From Ktedonobacteraceae bacterium (lineage in GTDB: Bacteria; Chloroflexota; Ktedonobacteria; Ktedonobacterales; Ktedonobacteraceae): DNA of 34,316 nt. The translations under genes were made by a program, and so were the position numbers. The DNA is taken from assembly GCA_019243675.1 (NCBI GenBank), contig JAFATZ010000012.1, positions 1-34,316 of the forward strand. The letters are read 5' to 3'. Shown here piece by piece: positions 1-7,613 of this stretch. The stretch's first letter is position 1. Each line of letters begins with the position of its first letter. The notes below the pieces were generated by a model. The model saw only the letters and a list, made by a program, of their open reading frames with translations, did not search any database and had not been told where the DNA came from.

Positions 1-68
1 TCATGGCAAGGTACCATGCTAGTTTTACTCATTTTTCATGGCAAGGTACCATGCTAGTTTTACTCATT
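1..68. repeat. 33-bp tandem direct repeat, 35-bp period
   Basis: Bases 1-33 are repeated exactly at 36-68, separated by two extra T residues, so the period is 35 bp. Because 35 is not a multiple of three, the duplication shifts the reading frame of the small membrane-protein ORF that runs through it. The first copy in that ORF's downstream frame reaches a TAG stop inside the second copy. The repeat may be a real duplication or an assembly artefact at a contig edge. Confidence 0.9.
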
Positions 69-224
69 GCGGTCTTTTGCATTCAAGTGTTTCTGGCGGT
101 AGACCATCACTCTCACTCTGTCAGTGATACTTTATATGGCATCTTTCCCTACATTGTGCCCAGTTTGCTCATGTTGAATTGGATAGCCTCTAAGACCAGT
201 AAGGGGACTCAAGAAAGCAATTGA
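51..224 (+). CDS. Small hydrophobic protein (possibly 5'-disrupted)
   Basis: This 57-residue reading frame starts at an ATG inside the second copy of the tandem repeat. It has a hydrophobic first helix (roughly residues 1-16, starting MLVLLIAVFCIQVF), a His-rich linker (DHHSHS), a second hydrophobic stretch (roughly 29-45) and a short polar tail, so it looks like a two-helix membrane protein. No family is recognised. The repeat upstream shifts the frame, so the native N-terminus may lie before the window or be lost. No convincing ribosome binding site is visible. It could equally be the 3' end of a longer gene cut by the window edge. Confidence 0.4.
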   Translation: MLVLLIAVFCIQVFLAVDHHSHSVSDTLYGIFPYIVPSLLMLNWIASKTSKGTQESN

Positions 225-292
225 ACGACTTCTTGCACCGCATCCAGGCGAACTGTCAAGCAGCGATAAACGAGTAAAGAAAGAGCACACAC

Positions 293-1087
293 ATGAGCAA
301 TACACCAGACAGGGACGAAAAGAAAGCCCAGGTTCAAGATTACTTCAGTCGTACAGCAGAAAGCTACGTAGCCAGCTTCCCACACCGCACAGGTAGCGAC
401 CTACAGCGGCTTATTGAGCTTGGCGAATGGCATAGCCAGCAACAAGCATTGGATATCGCTACAGGCGGTGGACATACTGCCCTGGCGGTTGCCCCCCACG
501 TAGCCCAAGTAACGGTAACAGACCTGACACCGATCATGCTAGAGAAAGCTCGTGCCTTTCTTCTGTCGCAAGGAGTAACTAACACGCAATTCCAAGTAGC
601 AGACGCGGAGCAACTGCCATTCCCAGCCGTCAGCTTTGACCGCGTCACCTGTCGCATCGCCGCACACCATTTTCCTAATGTTGCGCAAGCCGTCCAGGAA
701 GTTGCGCGTGTCCTCAAGCCAGGGGGACTCTACCTGCTGATCGACTGCATGGCTCCCAGCGATCCTGAGCTAGATAACTTTGATAACAAGATTGAGAAAT
801 GGCGGGATTCTTCCCATAGAAGGTCTTGTACAACGGAGGAGTGGTACACGTCCTTCAAAGAAGCCGCGCTACTTGTCGAGCACGCGGAGTTCCTTCGCAA
901 TAAGCTCGATTACGACAATTGGACGCAACGTTCACAACTTCCACTTCACGAGAAATTAGCCCTCGAACACTTCATCTTAGAAAGTAGCCTACATATTCAG
1001 CGTTACTTTGAAGTCACACGCCGAGCAGATGGACACCTCGACAGCTTCACAAATGACTTCATCCTGCTGAAGGGCCGCAAACCATAA
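293..1087 (+). CDS. Class I SAM-dependent methyltransferase (UbiE/YcgJ-like)
   Basis: The 264-residue protein has the Rossmann-like methyltransferase fold. Motif I is DIATGGGHTALAVA (about residues 54-67), the acidic end of strand 2 is VTDLTPIMLEKA, motif II/III is QVADAEQLPFPAVSFD, and the post-motif LKPGGLYLLIDC follows. These match the Methyltransf_11/25 group typified by UbiE/COQ5 and YcgJ. The substrate cannot be read from the sequence. The C-terminal 90 residues are a less conserved cap. The start follows an A/G-rich stretch (aaagaaagag). It stands alone on the plus strand, convergent with the SWIM/Snf2 unit downstream. Confidence 0.85.
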   Translation: MSNTPDRDEKKAQVQDYFSRTAESYVASFPHRTGSDLQRLIELGEWHSQQQALDIATGGGHTALAVAPHVAQVTVTDLTPIMLEKARAFLLSQGVTNTQFQVADAEQLPFPAVSFDRVTCRIAAHHFPNVAQAVQEVARVLKPGGLYLLIDCMAPSDPELDNFDNKIEKWRDSSHRRSCTTEEWYTSFKEAALLVEHAEFLRNKLDYDNWTQRSQLPLHEKLALEHFILESSLHIQRYFEVTRRADGHLDSFTNDFILLKGRKP

Positions 1088-1420
1088 ATAACAAAGTACT
1101 CCTCAATGAACCCTGCTGCAACAGGAGACAACGACGTCGTAACGATGAAGCGCTTGTTCTATGATCGACGTGCTTTTATTCATCTAGTGAGTACTCATAT
1201 ATTGAGTATAGGCAAGATGAATAGAAATGTCAAGATAATCTTTGGCTTTCTCCAGAGCTGTCGCCAACAGGTGATGCCCTCGTGGACCTCTCGCTCCGTT
1301 TCTCCAAGCGCGTGGGTTCTCTGTCGTGCGATCTTGAAGACTTGGCAGAGGCTACGGTGAAGAACTGGCCAGCAGACTGCTCACGGTACTCCGCGCCTTT
1401 TGAGAACCCCTGACGGATGG
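1088..1420. other. Intergenic stretch with ORF remnants, no recognisable gene
   Basis: This 333-nt gap separates the methyltransferase from the convergent SWIM gene. A plus-strand ORF with an ATG at 1106 gives an unconvincing 84-residue protein. In another plus-strand frame, an open run of about 54 codons without an ATG spans roughly 1245-1412 and reads LVDLSLRFSKRVGSLSCDLE in its middle. That run looks more protein-like and ends just before a plus-strand terminator-like hairpin. It may be the decayed 3' end of a lost gene. No family is recognised. Confidence 0.4.
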
Positions 1421-1441
1421 CTATTTCATCTGTCTGTTTTT
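1412..1441 (+). terminator. Candidate intrinsic terminator
   Basis: An 8-bp stem (1412-1419 with 1427-1434, one G-T pair) with a 7-nt loop is followed by TGTTTTT at 1435-1441 on the plus strand. It overlaps the last codons of the minus-strand SWIM gene. It would stop plus-strand transcription coming from the methyltransferase. Confidence 0.45.
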
Positions 1442-2257
1442 CGTTCGTACGCGAACGTAGAACTCTTCCATCACGTCGATGAACGACACATCTTTGTGCC
1501 AGAACGGCGGATAATCGCCCTGCTTCTTGATCAGCAGAGCAGGGACACGTGCGTGCGACGCGCTGGCTCGTGTGGGCAGTCTCTTTGAACCAGTCCAGAA
1601 CTCTTTGTGACTGACTGCTCCTGAGAGCGATTCCTTGGTCGGGCGAGTATAGTAGGACTCAACTGCTTCCACTGCAACGTCAGAGGGTGTTAACGCAGAG
1701 GCTACTATCTGTCCCAAAGGCGAGCGGACCAACTCGGTCCGCAAGTCATCTCTAGACAGTCCCCGCAACTCAAACATCAGGAAAGGCTCCCGGTCTAAGG
1801 CAGAGGCCAGCAGATAGTAGACCCCAGCAATGTGTTTGCAGGGGTTGGCGTAGTCTGGGCACGAACAGTCGGTGGCGAAATCGGCCTCGCTGTGCGGCAG
1901 CAGATGCAGACCCCACCTGGAGAAAGCGTCCTGGATGGTATCGGGCATCTCGTTCATCAGCAGTTTCGTGACCCAGTCTGCCCGTGATGCCATGTGGTGG
2001 ATGATCTTCTTCCAGTCGGTAGCGGTGATGGCTTTGATCGTGATGGTGGTCCGGTAGATGGGTTCTTTGTACACGCCAAAGTACGGGTTGATCGAACCGC
2101 GCACCTTGGCGGTGACTGTGCCATTGGCCAGGGTGTAGTCGAGAATACGCCCTCCACTGGCATAGGAGCGTCCACGTCCAAGACGGCCTGCATCGGTGAA
2201 CTGCTCCAGAGCCGCGAGAAAGCGCTTGCCCCACCACGTGTGGCTGAACTGTGCCAT
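1421..2257 (-). CDS. SWIM zinc-finger protein
   Basis: The 278-residue protein carries a SWIM-type zinc site, CxCx6CxH, at C131, C133, C140 and H142 (CSCPDYANPCKHIAGVYYLL), inside a domain that resembles COG4279. The N-terminus (TWWGKRFLAALEQFTDAGRLGRGRSYA region) is the family's usual start. It begins 5 nt after the stop of the Snf2-type ATPase gene on the same strand, so the two are almost certainly co-transcribed and probably translationally coupled. SWIM domains bind DNA or proteins, and COG4279 proteins commonly sit beside SNF2-family ATPases, so this is most likely the partner of the neighbouring motor. The specific process is not known. Confidence 0.88.
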   Translation of the reverse strand: MAQFSHTWWGKRFLAALEQFTDAGRLGRGRSYASGGRILDYTLANGTVTAKVRGSINPYFGVYKEPIYRTTITIKAITATDWKKIIHHMASRADWVTKLLMNEMPDTIQDAFSRWGLHLLPHSEADFATDCSCPDYANPCKHIAGVYYLLASALDREPFLMFELRGLSRDDLRTELVRSPLGQIVASALTPSDVAVEAVESYYTRPTKESLSGAVSHKEFWTGSKRLPTRASASHARVPALLIKKQGDYPPFWHKDVSFIDVMEEFYVRVRTKNRQMK

Positions 2258-2262
2258 TGTCC

Positions 2263-5200
2263 TTACTCCATCACTGCGCTACGGCGCAACACGATGAGTT
2301 CTTTAAAGGTATCGTTGTCGAGTTCTGTCAGCCAGGACTCATCGTTTCCTACAACGAGCGAGGAGAGCCGTTTCTTGTCCTCGATCATCGCGTCGATGCG
2401 TTCTTCCATCGTGCCCATCGCCACAAACTTGTGGACGAAGACGTTCTTGCGCTGGCCGATACGGAAGGCACGGTCGGTAGCCTGATCCTCGACCGCAGGG
2501 TTCCACCAGCGATCAAAGTGGAAAACATGGTTCGCCTTGGTCAGATTCAGGCCGACGCCGCCTGCCCGTAGCGAGAGGATGAACAACGACGGTTCGGTCT
2601 CGGGGTCTTGAAACTCGCTCACCATCCGGTCTCGCTTCGCTGCGTTGGTCCCTCCATGCAAATAGTACGTGTTGTAATGCTGGCTGTGTTGGAGATAGCG
2701 CTCCAACGCGCCTCCCATCTCCGTAAACTGCGTGAAGATGAGCGCACTCTCGCCGCTCTCAATCAGCTCTTCAATCATCTCTGCAAGCCGCTGCAGCTTG
2801 TGCGAGCGTTCAGGGGTGAAAGCGCTGCCATCCTGCAAGAACTGCGCAGGATGATTACAGATCTGCTTGAGCTTGAGCAGCGTGGAGAAGATCAACCCCT
2901 TGCGCCCGATGCCTTCGGTCTCCTGCAGGTGTTCGGTCACGTCTTTGACGAGAGCCTCGTAGAGGGAAGCTTGCTCGGGCGTGAGTGTGCAATACATCTT
3001 CTGTTCGATTTTGTCTGGTAGGTCGTTGATAATGCTTTTGTCAGTCTTGACACGCCGCAAGATGAAGGGGTCTACCAGCTTCTTTAAGGTCGCTCGTGTG
3101 GTCTGATCATTGTCTTGGTGGATAGGCACCTCAAAGGTCTTGCGGAACTGCGCTTCCTTGCCCAAGTAGCCTGGATGGAGAAAGTTGAAGATCGACCACA
3201 GGTCGCGTAGACGGTTCTCGACAGGGGTGCCAGTCAAGGCGATGCGATGCGGTGCCACGAGCTTGAGAATCGCACGTGTCTGGCCAGCGTGGGGATTCTT
3301 GATATTCTGGGCCTCATCGACTACGACGCGATGCCACTGCACGTTGCGCAACAGCTTTTCGTCTAGACGTGCCAGTGCGAAGGAGGTCAGAACGACATCG
3401 TGTGCGTGACACATCGCAGTGAAGGTCTGTCCGTCTTTGAGTCGTGTACTGCCCTGATGGACACCTGTGTTGAGTTGCGGGGCAAAGCGCTCAATCTCCT
3501 TGCGCCAGTTGCCCAGCACGGACGTCGGCGCGATGATGAGCGTGGGCGGCACCCTGTCGGCCTGTTCCCGCTCCTTGAGCAGGTGGGCAATCACTTCCAG
3601 CGTTTTCCCCAGCCCCATATCGTCTGCCAGACAAGGATTCAAGCCCAGCTTTTCCAGATACTGCAGCCAGGCAACGCCACGCCTCTGATAGTCACGCAAG
3701 GTGCCCTGCAAGGTCGATGGATCCTCAACGGGGGCAAATGCCTGCTTGTCGTGGAGCCGCGAGAGCATGTCCTGCAGGGCCTGGTCATGGTCCCATTCCA
3801 GGTCGTCCTCGGCCTCGGTCCCGATCTTGAGCATGTCCAACAGCGTGATCTCAGGTTCCTCGTGCTGGTGCGTCTGCCAGAACTCAAGCAGTTGCTGCAT
3901 CTTGTCTCGGTCTAGTTCCATCCACTCTCCCCGAAACTGGACCAGGGGCGTTTTGGCGTTGACGAGCTGCTGCCATTCTTCTTCCGTCACTGCCAGGCCA
4001 CCAATCGACAACTCATACTGATACGCGATGAGCGTATCGAGGCTGAGGTAGCCACGACCGCTGGTAGCTGACCCCTTGGACGAGCGCAGCATCGTTTTGA
4101 GGCGGACCTTGGTGCGTCGACGTCCCTCGGGGGTCCACCATGCCGGAACCATCACGGTGTATCCTGCGTCTTCGAGCACCCAAGCACTTTCCTGCAAAAA
4201 GGCGAACGCCTCGTTCAGCGTGAGGTGGCACCCACTGGGTTGATCTGTGGCCAGTCCATCCCACACCTTGGGATAGATGCGTGCGGCATATCCCAGAGCC
4301 AGGAGCAGATGCTTCTCGAAGTCCTGGCCGAAGTGCCGGGCGGCCTGCGTGCGTGCCTTCAGCTTGAGAGGCCAATAGGTCTCCAAACTCAGCTTGAGTG
4401 AAGGATCGTGCGAAGCCGCGACGAGAAAGTGCAGATGCCAGTTGTCGACGTCAGGAGAAGGTGCCTCCTCTAGACGGAAACACAGGGTAAAGCTGGCCTG
4501 CATATGCGCTTTGGTGAAGTTCGTACGCCAGACCAACCAGTGTTTGTAGTCCTGTAAGGTGGCTGTAGGAGCTTGAAGCGAGGCCGCTCTAGACGGGTAG
4601 ACGCACCCATAGAGCAGCGTACCTGCAATCTGCTGATCGAACTTCGCGGTAAAGGGTGTCCCTGTGACAATGTCATGCAGCAGACACTCCGAGAAATGGC
4701 GCAGGAGAGGCTCCTTGCGAAACAATGTCGCATCGTCTGGGCTGTTCAGCCCGGCCGTGCATACTACTGGCATGGCAGCAACGTAGCTCTGGATGTTCGT
4801 TTCATAGCTCTCAGACAGGAGTTCCCAGGCGGGGTGAAGCTCGAAGGAAGGTTCTTTCTTCGTCCGCTTGCCCTTGGCGGGTGGGAGCGCTCGGTACTTG
4901 AGGGCGGGAATGTACTGATCTTTGGCTAGAATGCCTTTGAGGGTCTGCGTGTACTGATGCCAGAACAAGAGATCTGCTCCCAACTGGAAGTCCTCTGCTG
5001 CATGGAGGGCGATGAAATAGATATCGTTGAGCGCTGTGAGGACGTCTGGTACCCGGTAGCAACAGACCTGCCAGGGCACAAGTGTAAACTGGGTAGGTGC
5101 CTCCTCATCCACATAGCGTAGCAGTTCAAAGGAAGGCAATGGCTTCCCCGTAGCAGTCGGGAGCAGAAAAAATTTTGTGCAGAGGGTCCGCTCCAATGCC

Positions 5201-5403
5201 CCAGTCACCGACGCCTGCATGCCGAGTTTCTCCATGAGAAATGTGGCCAGGGCCTTCTGTGCCAAGTGCCTGGGATGAATGCTCTCAGTTCGGCGGCGCG
5301 ACTTGCCTACAGGCATATCCGTCTCTACCCAGAGGTAGAAGGCTCCTGTCTGGATGAACTCGTGTGTGTCGTCGGGAATCCAGGTTCCATGAAGAACGTG
5401 CAT
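2263..5403 (-). CDS. SNF2/Rad54-family DNA-dependent ATPase (HepA-like)
   Basis: The 1046-residue protein is a bacterial SNF2-family translocase. The N-terminal half (about 1-550) matches the SNF2-associated region (DUF3670-like) seen in long bacterial homologues. The ATPase core starts near residue 565 with LRDYQRRGVAWL. The Walker A is DDMGLGKT (about 593-600), motif II is DEAQ (about 696), and motif III is LTGTPVENRL. The C-terminal helicase lobe includes ALIFTQFTEM, YLHGGT, SLRAGGVGLNL and DRWWNPAVEDQATDRAFRIG, with the arginine finger in the last. All core motifs are intact. These proteins use ATP to move along duplex DNA or remodel protein-DNA complexes. It is the first gene of a two-gene unit with the SWIM protein. 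A role in repair, transcription recycling or phage defence is possible, but none is shown. Confidence 0.93.
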   Translation of the reverse strand: MHVLHGTWIPDDTHEFIQTGAFYLWVETDMPVGKSRRRTESIHPRHLAQKALATFLMEKLGMQASVTGALERTLCTKFFLLPTATGKPLPSFELLRYVDEEAPTQFTLVPWQVCCYRVPDVLTALNDIYFIALHAAEDFQLGADLLFWHQYTQTLKGILAKDQYIPALKYRALPPAKGKRTKKEPSFELHPAWELLSESYETNIQSYVAAMPVVCTAGLNSPDDATLFRKEPLLRHFSECLLHDIVTGTPFTAKFDQQIAGTLLYGCVYPSRAASLQAPTATLQDYKHWLVWRTNFTKAHMQASFTLCFRLEEAPSPDVDNWHLHFLVAASHDPSLKLSLETYWPLKLKARTQAARHFGQDFEKHLLLALGYAARIYPKVWDGLATDQPSGCHLTLNEAFAFLQESAWVLEDAGYTVMVPAWWTPEGRRRTKVRLKTMLRSSKGSATSGRGYLSLDTLIAYQYELSIGGLAVTEEEWQQLVNAKTPLVQFRGEWMELDRDKMQQLLEFWQTHQHEEPEITLLDMLKIGTEAEDDLEWDHDQALQDMLSRLHDKQAFAPVEDPSTLQGTLRDYQRRGVAWLQYLEKLGLNPCLADDMGLGKTLEVIAHLLKEREQADRVPPTLIIAPTSVLGNWRKEIERFAPQLNTGVHQGSTRLKDGQTFTAMCHAHDVVLTSFALARLDEKLLRNVQWHRVVVDEAQNIKNPHAGQTRAILKLVAPHRIALTGTPVENRLRDLWSIFNFLHPGYLGKEAQFRKTFEVPIHQDNDQTTRATLKKLVDPFILRRVKTDKSIINDLPDKIEQKMYCTLTPEQASLYEALVKDVTEHLQETEGIGRKGLIFSTLLKLKQICNHPAQFLQDGSAFTPERSHKLQRLAEMIEELIESGESALIFTQFTEMGGALERYLQHSQHYNTYYLHGGTNAAKRDRMVSEFQDPETEPSLFILSLRAGGVGLNLTKANHVFHFDRWWNPAVEDQATDRAFRIGQRKNVFVHKFVAMGTMEERIDAMIEDKKRLSSLVVGNDESWLTELDNDTFKELIVLRRSAVME

Positions 5404-5443
5404 GCACTACTCCGAGGGTGAGTGATGGCTCATGTGCTGCTTA

Positions 5444-5472
5444 TACGTACCATGTAGATAGATATTTGTCAA
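5444..5472 (-). promoter_or_regulatory. Candidate sigma-70 promoter for the Snf2/SWIM unit
   Basis: On the minus strand a perfect -35 TTGACA (5472-5467) is followed after 17 nt by TACGTA (5449-5444). That is a poor -10, preceded by TGG as in extended -10 elements. Transcription would start near 5437, about 34 nt before the ATG at 5403. Confidence 0.45.
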
Positions 5473-5490
5473 GGCGGTATAGGTCAGGAC

Positions 5491-5638
5491 GGCTTTGCCA
5501 TTCTGGTAAAAAAGGGCCTCAGTGCTTGCCCTGCACCACCCGATACAAAGAGAGCAGTGGTGCGGGCGAACGCCCACACCACTGCTCTCAAAACCTCGGG
5601 GGCGGAGGTTTGGCACGTATCAGCAGAATGGCAAAGCC
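5491..5638. repeat. 148-bp palindromic element (15-bp inverted arms around an internal hairpin)
   Basis: A perfect 15-bp inverted repeat, GGCTTTGCCATTCTG at 5491-5505 and its complement at 5624-5638, encloses a second strong hairpin at 5550-5589. The inner hairpin has a 13-bp perfect outer stem (5550-5562 with 5577-5589) and a 5-bp GC inner stem (5564-5568 with 5571-5575) closed by AA. A competing stem pairs 5533-5539 with 5557-5563. The element lies between the divergent promoters of the Snf2 and kinase genes, where a simple terminator is not expected. No target-site duplication is visible. Confidence 0.75.
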
Positions 5639-5682
5639 CTGCTGTTGAGGGCTTGAATCAGCGTCGAGAACACAAGACGTGG

Positions 5683-5688
5683 TACAAT
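5683..5688 (+). promoter_or_regulatory. Candidate extended -10 element for the kinase gene
   Basis: TACAAT at 5683-5688 is preceded by TGG, giving an extended -10 hexamer about 37 nt before the kinase ATG. No convincing -35 is present at 16-18 nt upstream. Confidence 0.35.
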
Positions 5689-5724
5689 GAAAAGACCTTA
5701 TCACATCCTTTGAGGGGGGAGAAG

Positions 5725-7422
5725 ATGTCGCTGGAAGGACAGCACGTAGGTCGTTATGCTCTACTACGATTACTCGGCAGTGGTGGTATGGGCGAAGTCT
5801 ATCTGGCCCAGGATTCAGTCATCCAGCGCCAGATAGCCATCAAGATGATGCGAGCCGATGTGACCTCCTATTCTAACGCCACTACCATGCAGGAAGCGGC
5901 TCGTCTCTTCCTGCGCGAAGCTAGAGCCATTGCCATGCTTGATCATCCTCATATCTTGCCTCTCTATGACTACGGAGAGACCACTCTTCACGGAACGAGT
6001 ATCACGTACTTGGTCATGCCCTATCGCCCAGAAGGCTCCCTCACAGTCTGGCTGCACCAACGTGGCAGCTTGCAGGATCCACGAGGTATGTCCCAGGATA
6101 TCGTCCCTATTGTAAGCCAAGCTGCCGATGCCCTTCAGCATGCACATGACCATCAGATTATCCATCAAGATGTCAAACCTGCCAACTTTCTTGTACGCAG
6201 TAATCAGCAGAATCCAAGTCGCCCAGACGTGTTGCTGGCAGACTTCGGCGTTGCTAGGCTCAACACGGCAACTGCCAGCGGCAGCTCTAGTATCCGTGGC
6301 ACCCCAGCCTATATGGCACCTGAACAATTAGAAGGCCACGCTGTGCCTGCTACGGACCAGTATGCACTCGCCATTATGACCTACGAACTGCTGACAGGAC
6401 GCCCTCCCTTTCAAGGTGGACTGGCCCAAGTCATGTATCAGCATATACAGACTCAACCGATACCACCCAGCACGCTCAATCCACATGTGCCTGCAGATGT
6501 CGATACTGTCATCCTGCGTGCGCTCGCCAAGAAGCCTGAAGAGCGTTTTCCTTCTATCTCAGCATTTGCACATGCTCTCCAGGAAGCGATGCACGCTACT
6601 GTTGCAGGTACTCTGATCAGCAAACATACAGCCTCTAGAGCTACACCTGCCATCGAACAATCTGTCCTCCCCTCTGCTGACTCACGTACGAGGACAACCC
6701 TCTCAAAGAGCAAGATGATGGTCTTCCTGGTTTTGACAATGCTAGTTATCGTGGGCAGCATCGGCTTTATTTCCTTCTCTGTCACTAGAAAGGGTCGCCT
6801 TGACACGAGCAACGCAACCGTCTTGAGCAACACCCCTACAGCACAGAATCCCTACGCTCCTACGGCAGTGTTGGCTCTCAATGACCCATTGCGGGACAAT
6901 AGCCAGGGCTACAACTGGCAAACCGGCAAGAATCAGAATAACGCCACCTGTACCTTCGTCGATGGGGCCTATCAGTCGACTCAGCCACTCGACGGAGATT
7001 TCCATGCGTGCTTGGCTCTTGCCACGAATTTTAGTGACTTCGTCTATGAGGTAGAGATGACGATGGTCTCAGGGTATGGGGGCGGCATCATCTTTCGAGC
7101 GAACCAAGCCGATTCGACCTTCTACTACTTCCGTGTGAGTCAAGATGGATCGTATGATGTGCGAGCGTATGTGGATGCGCAGATAGATCACTCGATCCTC
7201 TTGACCGAAGGCTCTTCTCCAGCCATTCAGACTGGCTACGGTCATCCCAACCTGCTCGCTGTGGTAGCACAAGGGAGCACTCTTGCATTTTATGCCAATC
7301 ACCAACTCATCACTCGTGTCAGCAACAGCACCTATAGCTACGGACAGATTGGCGTTGTGGCCTATAATCAAGGAGGACTCGCTACGGTGGTCTATAGGAA
7401 CGCCAAAGTGTGGAGGCTATAA
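5725..7422 (+). CDS. Transmembrane Ser/Thr protein kinase with extracytoplasmic lectin-like domain
   Basis: The start is the ATG at 5725, preceded by a G-rich ribosome binding site (GAGGGGGGAGAAG) and followed by the usual MSLEGQHVGRYALLRLLGSG. The in-frame upstream ATG at 5557 lies in the palindromic element and is rejected. The kinase domain (about 1-270) has the G-loop GSGGMGEVYLA, lysine K40 (IAIKMM), catalytic loop HQDVKPANF (H147-Q148-D149), DFG (ADFGVAR) and PAYMAPEQ. One membrane helix follows at about 331-353. The outside region (about 375-565) is beta-rich, with a DFVYEVEMTMVSGYGGGIIF core like LamG/DUF1080-type concanavalin folds, and would sense an external ligand. The arginine of the usual HRD motif is replaced by Gln, so this is a non-RD kinase. 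Its targets are unknown. Confidence 0.92.
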   Translation: MSLEGQHVGRYALLRLLGSGGMGEVYLAQDSVIQRQIAIKMMRADVTSYSNATTMQEAARLFLREARAIAMLDHPHILPLYDYGETTLHGTSITYLVMPYRPEGSLTVWLHQRGSLQDPRGMSQDIVPIVSQAADALQHAHDHQIIHQDVKPANFLVRSNQQNPSRPDVLLADFGVARLNTATASGSSSIRGTPAYMAPEQLEGHAVPATDQYALAIMTYELLTGRPPFQGGLAQVMYQHIQTQPIPPSTLNPHVPADVDTVILRALAKKPEERFPSISAFAHALQEAMHATVAGTLISKHTASRATPAIEQSVLPSADSRTRTTLSKSKMMVFLVLTMLVIVGSIGFISFSVTRKGRLDTSNATVLSNTPTAQNPYAPTAVLALNDPLRDNSQGYNWQTGKNQNNATCTFVDGAYQSTQPLDGDFHACLALATNFSDFVYEVEMTMVSGYGGGIIFRANQADSTFYYFRVSQDGSYDVRAYVDAQIDHSILLTEGSSPAIQTGYGHPNLLAVVAQGSTLAFYANHQLITRVSNSTYSYGQIGVVAYNQGGLATVVYRNAKVWRL

Positions 7423-7613
7423 GAGAGAGTGCTCACCATTCATGCTCTCCTTTGCAGAACCGCCGTTTAGGTGGTTGACCCGATATCTTCTTTTTCACCT
7501 ACCACTTTTGAGAAGCTCTGTAGCTTTCTCAGACAGGAGACTTAAGCACCGCTTCAGGAAGCACAATGCAAATCAACAAGTAATATTATATAGTATCTAG
7601 TATATACACCATC

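Noticed and set aside
1106-1360. 84-residue plus-strand ORF
   Set aside because: No ribosome binding site, no recognisable domain and an unusual composition; another frame looks more protein-like in its second half.
5557-5724. N-terminal extension of the Ser/Thr kinase from the ATG at 5557
   Set aside because: The first 56 codons lie in the palindromic element and promoter region. The ATG at 5725 has a strong ribosome binding site and matches where kinase domains of this type begin.
7510-7530. Terminator after the kinase gene
   Set aside because: The stem is imperfect (one bulge) and is not followed by a T-run.
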